A DNA stretch of 64,000 nucleotides from Rhodohalobacter sp. 614A (GCF_021462415.1 NZ_JAKEDS010000002.1:992001-1056000); one strand, 5' to 3'; counted from the first letter of the stretch, positions 18,765 to 28,131 are shown. Made by a program: numbers and translations. Notes: generated by a model not told the origin, from the sequence alone.

Positions 18765-19337
18765 ATGGAAAAAGCCAACACCACTCAATTATTGATTCGC
18801 CTGAAAAAAGGCGAAGAAGGCATTTACGACAAGTTATATCCTCTGATCTACGATGAGTTACGCCGGATGGCCTATTCTCATATGAAACGTCAGTCGCCCG
18901 ACCATACCCTTTCCAGGACTGAATTGGTTCACGAAACCTATTTAAAGATGATTGATCAGGATGTAATCGACTTTAATGACAAAAGTCATTTTTTGGCGAT
19001 TGCATCTCGTTGCATGAGGCAAATTCTTATCGATTATGCAAGAAAAAAACATGCGGATAAACGAGGCGGAAAGGAAAAAGATCAAACTTACATCGATGAA
19101 ATCTTCAGCAGATCACAACATAAAACGGCTGAATTAATTGATATTGATTCTGCTCTGGACAGATTAGCCAATATGAATGAACGCCTTTCTGATGTTGTCG
19201 TGATGCGATTCTTTGGAAAAATGACCATTCATGAAGTGGCTGAAGCTCTGGAAATATCCGAAAGCACAGTTAAACGCGACTGGTCAAAAGCCAGGGGTTG
19301 GCTGTACAAAGAATTGAAAGGACGTTTCAAAGTTTAG
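18765..19337 (+). CDS. ECF sigma factor, TIGR02999-type
   Basis: About 190 residues from ATG at 18765 (a GTG lies one codon upstream). It is an extracytoplasmic-function type sigma-70 factor that redirects RNA polymerase. Region 2 spans about residues 10-95 (YDELRRMAYSHM, then SHFLAIASRCMRQILIDYAR, a hallmark of the TIGR02999/Sig-70_X6 group), and region 4 about 130-185 (VVMRFFGKMTIHEVAEALEI, STVKRDW). No anti-sigma gene is adjacent. Instead a Ser/Thr kinase with TPRs follows 68 bases later on the same strand, an arrangement seen in several phyla, suggesting phosphorylation-linked control. Confidence 0.92.
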   Translation: MEKANTTQLLIRLKKGEEGIYDKLYPLIYDELRRMAYSHMKRQSPDHTLSRTELVHETYLKMIDQDVIDFNDKSHFLAIASRCMRQILIDYARKKHADKRGGKEKDQTYIDEIFSRSQHKTAELIDIDSALDRLANMNERLSDVVVMRFFGKMTIHEVAEALEISESTVKRDWSKARGWLYKELKGRFKV

Positions 19338-19405
19338 TGATAGATTTCTTCAATTATTACGCATTATATAAGGACGCTTCATCTTTATAAACTTCTGCAT
19401 TTTTT

Positions 19406-22015
19406 ATGAATACATCGAATTGGAAAAGGGTTGAAACCATTGTTGATCAGGTTTTAGAAATGCCCGAAAGTGAACGAAAAACCTTCATTGATAGCAAATG
19501 TGGCGATGATGCTGAACTCAAAGGAGAAGTTACTCAGTTTCTACAGTCGATTTATGAATCTGAGGGCTGGCTTGAGGAACAGGACGTTTACAGACAAGAG
19601 ATGTTAAATGAAATTGCCGAAGAAATTGAGCAGATTTCTGCTGAAAATGTATTCATTGGCAAAAAAGTAGGCTCCTACACAATCCGTGAAAAAATTGCTG
19701 AAGGTGGAATGGGAGCTGTTTATTTGGCGGAACGGTCCGATGATGAACTGGATCATCGTGTTGCCATTAAAATTATTCAGCATGGCCGTGCAAGCCGGGA
19801 AAATTTGCGGCGCTTCAAACGAGAGCAACAGATTCTTGCCGGCATGAACCACCCTTCTATTGCCCGGTTTTTTGATAGTGGTACTACGGCAAACGGTGTC
19901 CCGTATATTATCATGGAGTACATTGACGGAATGCCCATCACCGATTACTGCGAGAAACATCAATGCTCAACACAGGAAAAAATCACCTTGTTTGAGGAGG
20001 TTCTTGAAGCCGTCCGATACGCTCATGAAAACTTAGTCATTCATCGGGATCTTAAACCGGGTAACATTTTTATCGACAAAAGCGGAAATGTCAAAATCCT
20101 TGACTTCGGTATCTCAAAACTGATTGAAGATGATTCTGAAATTATCACACAAACCGGCGCACGCCTGTTGACACTCCGGTATGCTGCTCCCGAACAAATC
20201 CGTCAGGAGAATATCACAACGGCTACAGACTTGTATGCACTCGGTATAATTTTTTATCAACTGCTGGCCGGAATAGGTCCGTTTGATATTGATGAACTAT
20301 CACGGTTTGAAACCGAACAAGTCATATTGAATGAGGAAGCTCCGCGTCCTTCTTCCCGAATGGATTCACCTTCATTAAAAAGAGAGCTTTACGGTGATTT
20401 GGATGCCATTGCTCTTAAATCAATTCGAAAAGAACCGGATCAGCGATACCGCGTAGCCAATGAATTTTTAAGTGATCTGGAAAACTACAAGTATGGCCTT
20501 CCGGTTTCCGCTCATGCCGATTCGCTAAAATACCGCAGTAAAAAATTCATTCGTCGCCATCAAAAGGCAATGTATATCGCCTCCGGAGTTTTGACCCTTG
20601 TCATTCTACTCACCGCGTATTACACAAACCAGATTGCACAACAGCGCGATTTCGCTCAACTTGAAGCCGAACGGGCTGAAGAGGTCACGAATTTTCTGAT
20701 TTCGATGCTGGAATTAAACAATCCCAGTGAAAATTCCGGAGATGAAATAACCATTAACGATGCCTTAAACCGGGGCATTCAGCTGTTGGAACAGGATAAC
20801 CTATCCGCATTGAACAGGGCCACTATTTTGGGTACGATTGGGTCCATTCAATTCAATAATGGTGAGATCGAACAGGCAGGAATCAATTTGCAGAAAGCAA
20901 TGGCTTTTGTAACTGACTCCCTTCCCCGCCAAACAGAAAAAAGTTTGGCTATTGGAACACAATACTCCGAGTGGCTGGAAACGGTTGGAAATATGGAAGA
21001 ATCGGACCGTTATTTCCAACTAACCGATTCTCTTTTCCGGGTGCACAAGCTGGATCATTCAATGAGCTATATTGAACATGAATTGAATTACAGCGACTAT
21101 TTAATGGAAGTTGGCAGGCACGAACAAGCTCTTTCCGTTTTATCTGATTTGGATAACGTACTTGTTCAGAACTTCAACCTGAATTCTCCTGATGAAATCG
21201 ACATTCTGGCAAATGTCTACAACAATCGGGGGCGCGCTTATAAAAATATTGGGCAAAACCAGGCCGCTCTTGACAATCTTGAACAGGCACTGACACTTAA
21301 GCTCAGAGTTTTTGATGAAAATAATACACGAATTGCCACTCTCTACCACAATATGGGAGTTGTTTATGCTACCGTTGCGGATTTTCCAAAGGCCTATGAA
21401 ATGACTCAAAAAGCGTATGAAATTCGGTTAAAAGTGTATAGCCCTACCCACCAACTTGTTGGCTCTTCATTGCAAGCTTTGGGAAATATTGCTCTGGAAC
21501 TGGGTAACTACGAAGAAGCGTATAACTATATTCAAAAATCCGTGGAAATCAACAAACAGCAACACGGCGCCACACATTTCAGATATGCTTTAGCCTTACG
21601 CGAATATGCAAAAGTTTTAAGCGAAACCGGGCGACATGATGAAGCCAGAGAACAAATTGCCGAAGCCTCTTCCATCATAGAAAACAACTATGGTGCAGCT
21701 CATCCCTATTTTGGTTATATGATGATTACCTATGGCGAAGTAGAGTACAACGACGGGGAGTATAAGAAAGCCGGTGAATTTGGAGAAAAAGCCATCACTA
21801 ATTTTCAACAAAACTTTGATGCTCAACATCCCAATATCGGAAGAGTGTATGCAGCACAGGGAAAATATGCTTTGAAGAATGAGGATTATGAAGAAGCAGA
21901 TTCACTACTCAAAAAATCTGTTGAGATCCTGAAACAACATTATGATGCATCCAATCCTTTTTTAATAGAGGCGGACTCACTTTTGCTCGTAAACAGACAA
22001 CTTTTAGAAGATTAG
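19406..22015 (+). CDS. membrane Ser/Thr protein kinase with TPR sensor region
   Basis: An 869-residue Hanks-type kinase. After an N-terminal helical region (1-85) comes the kinase domain (about 90-370): Gly-rich loop IAEGGMGAVY, catalytic Lys122 in VAIKII, HRDLKPGN with Asp215, DFG at 233-235 and AAPEQ. A single membrane segment at about 388-407 follows, then a C-terminal region of about 450 residues, probably extracytoplasmic, made of tetratricopeptide repeats (units such as ALDNLEQALTLKLRVF and YNYIQKSVEINKQ). All catalytic residues are present. It is coupled to the upstream ECF sigma factor gene and likely works with it as a signalling pair. Confidence 0.93.
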   Translation: MNTSNWKRVETIVDQVLEMPESERKTFIDSKCGDDAELKGEVTQFLQSIYESEGWLEEQDVYRQEMLNEIAEEIEQISAENVFIGKKVGSYTIREKIAEGGMGAVYLAERSDDELDHRVAIKIIQHGRASRENLRRFKREQQILAGMNHPSIARFFDSGTTANGVPYIIMEYIDGMPITDYCEKHQCSTQEKITLFEEVLEAVRYAHENLVIHRDLKPGNIFIDKSGNVKILDFGISKLIEDDSEIITQTGARLLTLRYAAPEQIRQENITTATDLYALGIIFYQLLAGIGPFDIDELSRFETEQVILNEEAPRPSSRMDSPSLKRELYGDLDAIALKSIRKEPDQRYRVANEFLSDLENYKYGLPVSAHADSLKYRSKKFIRRHQKAMYIASGVLTLVILLTAYYTNQIAQQRDFAQLEAERAEEVTNFLISMLELNNPSENSGDEITINDALNRGIQLLEQDNLSALNRATILGTIGSIQFNNGEIEQAGINLQKAMAFVTDSLPRQTEKSLAIGTQYSEWLETVGNMEESDRYFQLTDSLFRVHKLDHSMSYIEHELNYSDYLMEVGRHEQALSVLSDLDNVLVQNFNLNSPDEIDILANVYNNRGRAYKNIGQNQAALDNLEQALTLKLRVFDENNTRIATLYHNMGVVYATVADFPKAYEMTQKAYEIRLKVYSPTHQLVGSSLQALGNIALELGNYEEAYNYIQKSVEINKQQHGATHFRYALALREYAKVLSETGRHDEAREQIAEASSIIENNYGAAHPYFGYMMITYGEVEYNDGEYKKAGEFGEKAITNFQQNFDAQHPNIGRVYAAQGKYALKNEDYEEADSLLKKSVEILKQHYDASNPFLIEADSLLLVNRQLLED

Positions 22016-22219
22016 TTTCAATCCCAAACGTTGCATTCCATTTTTCACCTCCAATCTCATCTCCTACCTGCACACGATATAAAATTCGAGGGCCAATAAA
22101 GCTATATCCGGTTTGTTGATGATGACTCACTCGCATCTCCAGGATTTCATTCTCTGTATCCTGGCATGCCCCAAATGAAAAAGCAGCGAAATGAACAGAA
22201 TAAATTTTATCGATTTCAT
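22016..22219 (-). pseudogene. truncated, frameshifted copy of the DUF4377 lipoprotein
   Basis: From ATG at 22219 the frame gives a signal-peptide start MKSIKFILFISLLF and then ends early at TGA. The neighbouring frame carries SFGACQDTENEI, a lipobox continuing directly, and then MRVSHHQQTGYSFIGP and GDEIGGEKW. Restoring one T in the five-T run at 22178-22182 (coding strand) joins the two parts into one lipoprotein. The mature part aligns with the intact neighbour at 22236 (MYVDHYRWIGGFEGF, GSEIGTKKW). Homology stops at the end of the kinase gene, so the 3' portion is missing. It is a decayed tandem duplicate. Confidence 0.65.
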
Positions 22220-22235
22220 AATTTTCCCATACTTA

Positions 22236-22832
22236 TTAACTCTCCAATCCAACTAATATAATCATTCCATTTTCTTTGTTTTGGAAAATGGCGATGATAG
22301 ACTTCTCCTTTTCTTTTACCTCTGCTAATTCTTCACAGAAGTTCCCACAATCAATTTTTTTTGAGTTAAGTAAACTATAGCCATCACTTTGGCTGCCTGT
22401 CAAAATGGGAGTACATCCACTACAGGTAGTATATATTGGTATCTTAAAAGTTACATCATCAACTTTTGTTTTAGAGACCACTTTAATCAACTCGTAAAAG
22501 AATGGAGGGGAATCAATTATTGGAGGATCATATTTTTTCTTCTTTACAATCAGATGATATCTATATCCCCATTCATAGTCGAAGTTTTCAACAGGGGAAT
22601 AATTACGGGTCCATTTCTTAGTACCGATCTCTGATCCTTCCTGAGTGAAATACTTAAAATGAAATCCTTCGAACCCTCCTATCCACCGGTAATGATCTAC
22701 ATACATTTCCATCAACCCGGTCCCATCTGAACGAAAATTTATAGTTTCTAAAGATCCAACTCTGTTATCCTCACACGAACTCAGAAATAAAAGAGATGTG
22801 ATTAAAAAAAGACTAATGAAAAAATTTCTCAT
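22236..22832 (-). CDS. DUF4377-like lipoprotein
   Basis: A 198-residue lipoprotein with lipobox LFLSSC (Cys about residue 20). The central region (about 60-120) has the DUF4377 pattern: KKWTRNYSPVENFDYEWGYRY, then LIVKKKKYDPP and a FFYELIKVVSK end. The last 75 residues are an additional part with a CSGC motif and two more Cys (KIDCGNFCEEL), perhaps disulfide-bonded in the periplasm. DUF4377 occurs beside HslJ-like domains in envelope proteins; its function is unknown. A broken tandem copy lies directly downstream. Confidence 0.7.
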   Translation of the reverse strand: MRNFFISLFLITSLLFLSSCEDNRVGSLETINFRSDGTGLMEMYVDHYRWIGGFEGFHFKYFTQEGSEIGTKKWTRNYSPVENFDYEWGYRYHLIVKKKKYDPPIIDSPPFFYELIKVVSKTKVDDVTFKIPIYTTCSGCTPILTGSQSDGYSLLNSKKIDCGNFCEELAEVKEKEKSIIAIFQNKENGMIILVGLES

Positions 22833-22944
22833 GATAAAGACGTAAATGAATTTATTGATCGATTCTACCTGATATACACGGCAAGATTGATGAATGCCTA
22901 TTTCTTTCTGATAATTTCAAAACTTTTTGTTATAAGTTCAGGGA

Positions 22945-22973
22945 TTGAATCACTTTCTCTCAGCGTCTATAAT
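22945..22973 (+). promoter_or_regulatory. sigma-70-like promoter of deoC
   Basis: TTGAAT at 22945-22950, a 17-base spacer and a perfect TATAAT at 22968-22973, ending 35 bases before the deoC ATG. The match to the Proteobacteria-type consensus is noteworthy because Bacteroidota promoters usually look different. Confidence 0.55.
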
Positions 22974-23008
22974 CCGTACATTAAGGTCAAATAAAACCAA
23001 TAAAGATT

Positions 23009-23917
23009 ATGAGTTCTGCAACAGTACCCGACTTTCATCAAACCATTCCGATTGACCAGATTGGCGTCGAAGAAAGGGTTTCGAGACTGAATAAGCGAAG
23101 TATCAAAAAAGAGTCGAAAGTTCAGGGTTTAAAATTGGCGTTGAGTATGATTGACCTCACCACGCTGGAAGGAAAAGATTCCGAAGGGAAAGTTATGCAG
23201 CTCTGCAGTAAAGCAAAACAGCCGTATGCTGCCATGCCTGATTTACCCACTGTTGCTGCAATTTGTGTGTATCCGAATATGGTATCCACTGCAAAAAAGG
23301 CTCTGAAAGGTACGGATATCAATGTAGCCAGCGTGGCAACAGCGTTTCCCAGCGGAATGGCAACCCTGCAAGTAAAACTGGACGATACAAAATTTGCCGT
23401 TGATCAAGGCGCCGATGAGGTTGATATGGTGATTTCCCGCGGAGAATTTCTGAAAGGCAATTACAATTTTATTTTTGATGAGATCTCCGCCATTAAAGAA
23501 GCCTGTGGCAATGCCCACCTGAAAGTAATTTTAGAAACCGGCGAGCTGGAAACGTATGAGAACGTCCGTAAAGCCAGCGATATCGCGATGTATGCTGGAG
23601 CCGATTTCATTAAGACATCCACCGGGAAAATTTCCCCCGCAGCAACTCAACCCGTTACCCTTGTAATGCTGGAAGCAATCCGTGATTTCTATCGTGAAAC
23701 CGGGCGAATGGTTGGTATGAAACCGGCTGGAGGAATCCGGAAAGCAAAAGAAGCGTTGCAGTATCTCGTTATTGTAAAAGAAACATTGGGTTCAGCGTGG
23801 CTGACTCCCTCCTATTTTCGATTTGGAGCCAGCTCGTTAGCGAATGACCTGTTGATGCAAATCGTTAAACAGGAAACGGGTGTGTACCAAAGCAGTTATT
23901 ATTTTTCAAATGATTAA
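23009..23917 (+). CDS. deoC: deoxyribose-phosphate aldolase
   Basis: A 302-residue class I aldolase that splits 2-deoxyribose 5-phosphate into acetaldehyde and glyceraldehyde 3-phosphate. The Schiff-base Lys202 lies in DFIKTSTGK, and the second active-site Lys in GMKPAGGIRKAKEAL near residue 242. The substrate-binding CVYPNMV (near 92) and EVDMVISRGEF segments are present. It is longer than the E. coli enzyme because of a 45-residue N-terminal extension. It heads an operon with two ALDH genes; the acetaldehyde released is a plausible substrate for the ALDH that follows. Confidence 0.96.
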   Translation: MSSATVPDFHQTIPIDQIGVEERVSRLNKRSIKKESKVQGLKLALSMIDLTTLEGKDSEGKVMQLCSKAKQPYAAMPDLPTVAAICVYPNMVSTAKKALKGTDINVASVATAFPSGMATLQVKLDDTKFAVDQGADEVDMVISRGEFLKGNYNFIFDEISAIKEACGNAHLKVILETGELETYENVRKASDIAMYAGADFIKTSTGKISPAATQPVTLVMLEAIRDFYRETGRMVGMKPAGGIRKAKEALQYLVIVKETLGSAWLTPSYFRFGASSLANDLLMQIVKQETGVYQSSYYFSND

Positions 23918-23985
23918 ATCGCTCGGCGCTAAGCGCTGTGCCTGTGGTGAAATAAACAGTTGACCACTAACAACTATCAAATTTT

Positions 23986-25515
23986 ATGTCTAAGACAAAA
24001 GACAAAATATCTACCGAAACGACGAATGGTGCTCCAAAACCGACCTCTCCGAATGCCGATTTGAAATTGGATTTTGCTTCGTTTTGGGAATACAGTTCGG
24101 CTCCTGAAAGTAGTGATTTTGTTGAGATCAAAGAAAAATACAATCATTATATAGATGGAGAATTTGTAGAACCGGAGAAAGGGCGCTACATGAAATCCAT
24201 CAATCCGGCCAACGAAGAAGTTCTTACAGAATTTGCTGAAGGAACCACCGAAGATGTTGATAAAGCTGTTAAGGCTGCGCGAAAAGCGTATGACAAAACC
24301 TGGTCGAAAATTTCGGCAAAAGAGCGTGGCAAGTTTGTCTATCGTATTGCAAGAATGATCCAGGAACGATCTCGTGAGCTTGCCATCACTGAAACGCTAG
24401 ACGGCGGGAAACCGATTCGTGAATCCCGTGATGTGGATGTACCGTTAGCCGCCGCCCACTTCTTTTACTATGCAGGCTGGGCCGACAAATTGGAATATGC
24501 TTTTCCCGGACGTAAACCGGAACCGCTTGGTGTATGCGGACAAATCATTCCCTGGAATTTTCCCCTGTTGATGTTAGCCTGGAAAATTGCTCCTGCTCTT
24601 GCAACCGGAAATACGGTTGTGCTAAAACCGGCAGAAACCACTCCTGTCACCGCACTTAAATTTGCCGAGATTTGCAGTGATGCCGGCCTTCCGGACGGAG
24701 TTGTAAATATTGTAACGGGAGCGGGTCAGACAGGATCAGCTATTGTCAATCATCCCGATGTAAATAAAATTGCTTTTACTGGTTCAACCGAAATTGGAAA
24801 AATCATCCAAAAAGCTTTGGCCGGAACGGAGAAGAAATACTCACTTGAACTGGGCGGTAAGGGACCGAATATTGTTTTTGAAGATGCTCCTTTAGATCAG
24901 ACTGTTGAGGGAATTATCAATGCGATTTTCTTTAACCAGGGCCATGTTTGCTGCGCTGGTTCGCGTCTCTTGGTTCAGGAAGGAATTGCAGAACGTTTGA
25001 TTGATAAACTGAAAGACCGAATGGAAACATTGATCGTCGGCGATCCTTTGGATAAAAATATCGACATCGGTGCCATCAATTCAAAATCTCAGTTTGAAAA
25101 AATAAACGAATATTTAGATATCGGAGTGAACGAAGGCGCAGAAATGTATCAAAGTAAATGCGAACTTCCGGAAACCGGATATTTCTGCAGGCCCACAATT
25201 TTTACGGGAGTTGCCCAGAGTAACCGAATTGTTCAGGAAGAGATTTTTGGACCGGTTCTCACCATTCAAACCTTCCGAACTCCGGACGAAGCCATTGAAA
25301 AAGCCAATAACACACCGTACGGTTTAGCCAGCGGAATCTGGACAGATAAGGGATCTAAAATTTTCAAAATCGGCCAACAAGTTCGCTCCGGTGTAATGTG
25401 GTCGAACACGTACAATAAATTCGATCCAACATCTCCTTTTGGCGGTTACAAAGAAAGTGGAATCGGGAGTGAGGGCGGACTTCAAGGATTGTATCCATAC
25501 GTAAAGCTGAATTGA
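23986..25515 (+). CDS. aldehyde dehydrogenase, catalytic subunit (ALDH16-like)
   Basis: A 509-residue NAD(P)-dependent aldehyde dehydrogenase. Catalytic residues are intact: Asn191 in PWNFP, Glu288 in LELGGKGPN and the nucleophile Cys322 in NQGHVCCAGSR, with the usual spacings. A 45-residue polar extension precedes the fold. It follows deoC by 68 bases and precedes a non-catalytic ALDH gene by 37. Together the two ALDH genes encode about 796 residues, the size and order of domains of ALDH16, in which one active and one inactive ALDH domain are fused. Likely oxidises acetaldehyde from the DeoC reaction. Confidence 0.92.
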   Translation: MSKTKDKISTETTNGAPKPTSPNADLKLDFASFWEYSSAPESSDFVEIKEKYNHYIDGEFVEPEKGRYMKSINPANEEVLTEFAEGTTEDVDKAVKAARKAYDKTWSKISAKERGKFVYRIARMIQERSRELAITETLDGGKPIRESRDVDVPLAAAHFFYYAGWADKLEYAFPGRKPEPLGVCGQIIPWNFPLLMLAWKIAPALATGNTVVLKPAETTPVTALKFAEICSDAGLPDGVVNIVTGAGQTGSAIVNHPDVNKIAFTGSTEIGKIIQKALAGTEKKYSLELGGKGPNIVFEDAPLDQTVEGIINAIFFNQGHVCCAGSRLLVQEGIAERLIDKLKDRMETLIVGDPLDKNIDIGAINSKSQFEKINEYLDIGVNEGAEMYQSKCELPETGYFCRPTIFTGVAQSNRIVQEEIFGPVLTIQTFRTPDEAIEKANNTPYGLASGIWTDKGSKIFKIGQQVRSGVMWSNTYNKFDPTSPFGGYKESGIGSEGGLQGLYPYVKLN

Positions 25516-25552
25516 AATCTATTTATTGATAACTGTTAACTGATCACTGAAA

Positions 25553-26416
25553 ATGTCTGACAGACTCGAAATTCTAAAAACTTATAAAACATATGTTGGC
25601 GGAAAATTCCCCCGGAGTGAATCCGAACGGATCTATCGGGTAGAAGATTCAAAGGGAAATCATATTGCCAATGCCTGCCGTTGTACCAGAAAAGATGTGC
25701 GAGATTCCGTTGTAGCGGCACGATCGGCTTTTGGCGGATGGAGTGGTCGGTCGGCCTACAATCGCGGACAGATTCTTTATCGGATTGCAGAAATGCTTGA
25801 GGGACGTAAAAACCAATTTGTTAACGAACTGGAACTCCTCGGAGAGAAAAAGAAAAATGCACGCGCGGAGGTTGAACTGGCTATTGACCGCCTGATCTAT
25901 TTTGCCGGCTGGACAGACAAAGTCAGCCAGGTATTTGGAACGGTGAATCCTGTTGCCAGCTCACACTTTAATTTCAGTATGCCTGAGCCAACCGGAGTGG
26001 TTGGGATTTTGGGGTCCGATGAATCACCACTTCTCTCTATCATTTCTCTCATCGCTCCTGTCATAGCCAGTGGAAATACTTGTGTTGTAATAGCTTCTAC
26101 AAAAAATCCATTATCGGCTGTGAGCTTGGGCGAAGTTTTACATTCCTCGGATGTTCCCGGCGGAGTCATCAATATTCTGACAGGTTATCGGAATGAAATG
26201 GTTGAAAATCTTACTTCTCACATGGATGTGAATGCTATTTTTAATGCTGTTGATAATCCCGAAACGCGGAAACAAATCGATGAGAATGCATCTATCAGTG
26301 TGAAACGAGTTAAGCATTATGCCCAATCGGACTGGAGTGACAAAAAGCACGAAACACCATATTTGATTCTCGATTTTATGGAAACGAAAACTACATGGCA
26401 CCCCGTTGGTACGTGA
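25553..26416 (+). CDS. non-catalytic ALDH-fold protein (ALDH16 C-domain-like)
   Basis: A 287-residue protein aligned with the N-terminal NAD-binding half of aldehyde dehydrogenases (YVGGKFPRSES start, RGQILYRIAEMLEGRK, GVVGILG, IASGNTCVVIAS, GGVINILTGY near 205). The PWNFP Asn is replaced by a Ser-Asp-Glu segment, the Lys of the usual VLKP is displaced, and the protein ends before the catalytic Glu and Cys regions. It therefore cannot catalyse the ALDH reaction. The reading frame is clean and long, which argues against a pseudogene. I infer a structural partner of the preceding ALDH, equivalent to the dead domain of ALDH16. Confidence 0.85.
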   Translation: MSDRLEILKTYKTYVGGKFPRSESERIYRVEDSKGNHIANACRCTRKDVRDSVVAARSAFGGWSGRSAYNRGQILYRIAEMLEGRKNQFVNELELLGEKKKNARAEVELAIDRLIYFAGWTDKVSQVFGTVNPVASSHFNFSMPEPTGVVGILGSDESPLLSIISLIAPVIASGNTCVVIASTKNPLSAVSLGEVLHSSDVPGGVINILTGYRNEMVENLTSHMDVNAIFNAVDNPETRKQIDENASISVKRVKHYAQSDWSDKKHETPYLILDFMETKTTWHPVGT

Positions 26417-26423
26417 TAACAAT

Positions 26424-27029
26424 ATGCATTTTATGAATAGATTTATTTCACTTTTTATCATCCTTCTGATTGTTTCTGCCGGTTGCAGTACAACCGAGAA
26501 AACAACAAAAGAAAATGGGGATGAAGGCTCAACATCGACTGATCAACCCATCTTTAATCTTGATCCGGATTTAGTAGAAGATTACCTGATGGACGAAATG
26601 ACCGAGTCGGAAAGAGAACTCTTTGAAACCCGAAGCGCCCTCGCCGATCAGTTTGTAACGGTAGAACAGGACATGCCGGAAATATTTCTTAAAGACGTTG
26701 AACAAGACAACGATCTGGTTGATCAATATGCCGGATTCCGGGTGCAGCTATTATCCACAAGAAGTGTTGCCGATGCTGATTCAACCAAAGATAATTTCCG
26801 GCTGTGGGCTGATGAAAATATTGAAGGTTATTCTCCTGAAGTATATGTCATTTTTCGTCAACCCTATTACAAAGTGCGGACTGGTGATTTCAGAAATCAG
26901 CGAAGAGCCAATCAATTTTCGCGCCTGCTAAAGAATGATTTCCCAAATGCGTGGGTGGTTCATGACCGTATTGAACCGCAGTTTCTTCCGGCAGACACGA
27001 CTGAAATCAGAAAGGTCAGTTCGCGCTGA
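26424..27029 (+). CDS. SPOR-domain lipoprotein
   Basis: About 201 residues from ATG at 26424 (or 26433), beginning a signal peptide that ends LIVSAGC. The mature N-terminal part is acidic and polar. Residues about 100-175 form a SPOR domain: GFRVQLLSTRSVADAD, VIFRQPYYKVRTGDFRNQRR and RLLKNDFPNAWVV. SPOR domains bind denuded glycan strands of septal peptidoglycan. It lies only a few bases after the dead ALDH gene and may be cotranscribed by position alone. It converges with ychF, eight bases away. Confidence 0.88.
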   Translation: MHFMNRFISLFIILLIVSAGCSTTEKTTKENGDEGSTSTDQPIFNLDPDLVEDYLMDEMTESERELFETRSALADQFVTVEQDMPEIFLKDVEQDNDLVDQYAGFRVQLLSTRSVADADSTKDNFRLWADENIEGYSPEVYVIFRQPYYKVRTGDFRNQRRANQFSRLLKNDFPNAWVVHDRIEPQFLPADTTEIRKVSSR

Positions 27030-27036
27030 TCAATCA

Positions 27037-28131
27037 CTATACATTAAAACGGAACAGCATCACATCACCGTCTTGTACGATATACTCTTTACCTTCCTGG
27101 CGCATTTTTCCAGCTTCACGAGCTGCTTTCTCTGAACCAAGAGATACGTAATCATTATACGCTATCGTTTCCGCACGGATAAAACCTTTTTCAAAATCCG
27201 TATGAATGACACCTGCGGCCTGTGGTGCCTTTGTTCCTTTGGTTATGGTCCAAGCCCTCACTTCTTTTGGCCCGGCAGTGAAATATGTGATCAAACCAAG
27301 ATTTTGATACGCTGATCGGATGAGACGGTCCAAACCGGATTTATCAAGCCCCATTTCTTCAAGAAACATCTCTTTTTCTTCGGGTTCCAGTTCAGCAATT
27401 TCAGCCTCGATTTTAGCGCAAAACATCACAACGGTATCGTCAAATTCACTGGCAATTTTCTTAACCGTTTCAACCCAATCATTCCCATCATTTACATCTT
27501 CTTCCGATACATTACAGGCGTATAAAACGGGTTTCTCAGTCAAAAGAAACAGATCTTTGTATGCTTCGCGTTCTTCAGTATCCGCTTCAAATGTTCTTGC
27601 AGTTTTACCGTCTGAAAGATGCTCTGACAGTCTTTCAACAATATTCAGATTGGCAACCATTTTTTTGTCACCACCTTTTGCATCTTTCTTAAGTTTTTCA
27701 ACTCGTTTCTCGACCGATTCAAGATCTTTCAGAATCAATTCATCTTCAATAATTCTGATATCGCGCTCGGGATCTACAGAACCTTCTACATGGATGATGT
27801 CATCATCATCAAAACACCGAACTACGTGTACAATCAAGTCCACTTCCCGGATATGAGAAAGAAAGGCATTCCCCTTCCCTTTTCCTTCGGAAGCACCTTT
27901 TACCAAACCGGCAATATCCACAAATTCGATAGTGGCCGGAACAGTCTGCTTGGGTTCAACAAGATCAGCCAACGTATCCTGTCTCGCGTCGGGTACGTGA
28001 ACAAGTCCCACATTCGGATCAATTGTACAAAATGGAAAGTTAGCAGACTCGGCACCTGCGTTGCTCAGTGCATTGAAAAGAGTGGACTTACCAACATTTG
28101 GCAAGCCAACAATACCACATTTTAAACTCAT
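27037..28131 (-). CDS. ychF: ribosome-associated P-loop ATPase YchF
   Basis: A 364-residue Obg-family protein that prefers ATP. Visible are the P loop GLPNVGKST at 8-16, switch segment [10 protein letters not shown] (32-41), [14 protein letters not shown] with the G3 region, and a NxxE-like G4 replacing NKxD (ACNVSEED near 207). A coiled-coil insert and the C-terminal TGS domain (about 280-364, ending [10 protein letters not shown]) complete the fold. Length is typical. It binds ribosomes and takes part in stress and translation control. The next gene on the same strand, upstream, is the phosphatase, 79 bases away. Confidence 0.96.
   Translation of the reverse strand: MSLKCGIVGLPNVGKSTLFNALSNAGAESANFPFCTIDPNVGLVHVPDARQDTLADLVEPKQTVPATIEFVDIAGLVKGASEGKGKGNAFLSHIREVDLIVHVVRCFDDDDIIHVEGSVDPERDIRIIEDELILKDLESVEKRVEKLKKDAKGGDKKMVANLNIVERLSEHLSDGKTARTFEADTEEREAYKDLFLLTEKPVLYACNVSEEDVNDGNDWVETVKKIASEFDDTVVMFCAKIEAEIAELEPEEKEMFLEEMGLDKSGLDRLIRSAYQNLGLITYFTAGPKEVRAWTITKGTKAPQAAGVIHTDFEKGFIRAETIAYNDYVSLGSEKAAREAGKMRQEGKEYIVQDGDVMLFRFNV

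Noticed and set aside
25553-26416. Short ALDH as a simple truncated pseudogene
   Set aside because: The frame is clean over 287 codons, has its own start and fits the dead ALDH16 domain; treated as a functional partner.
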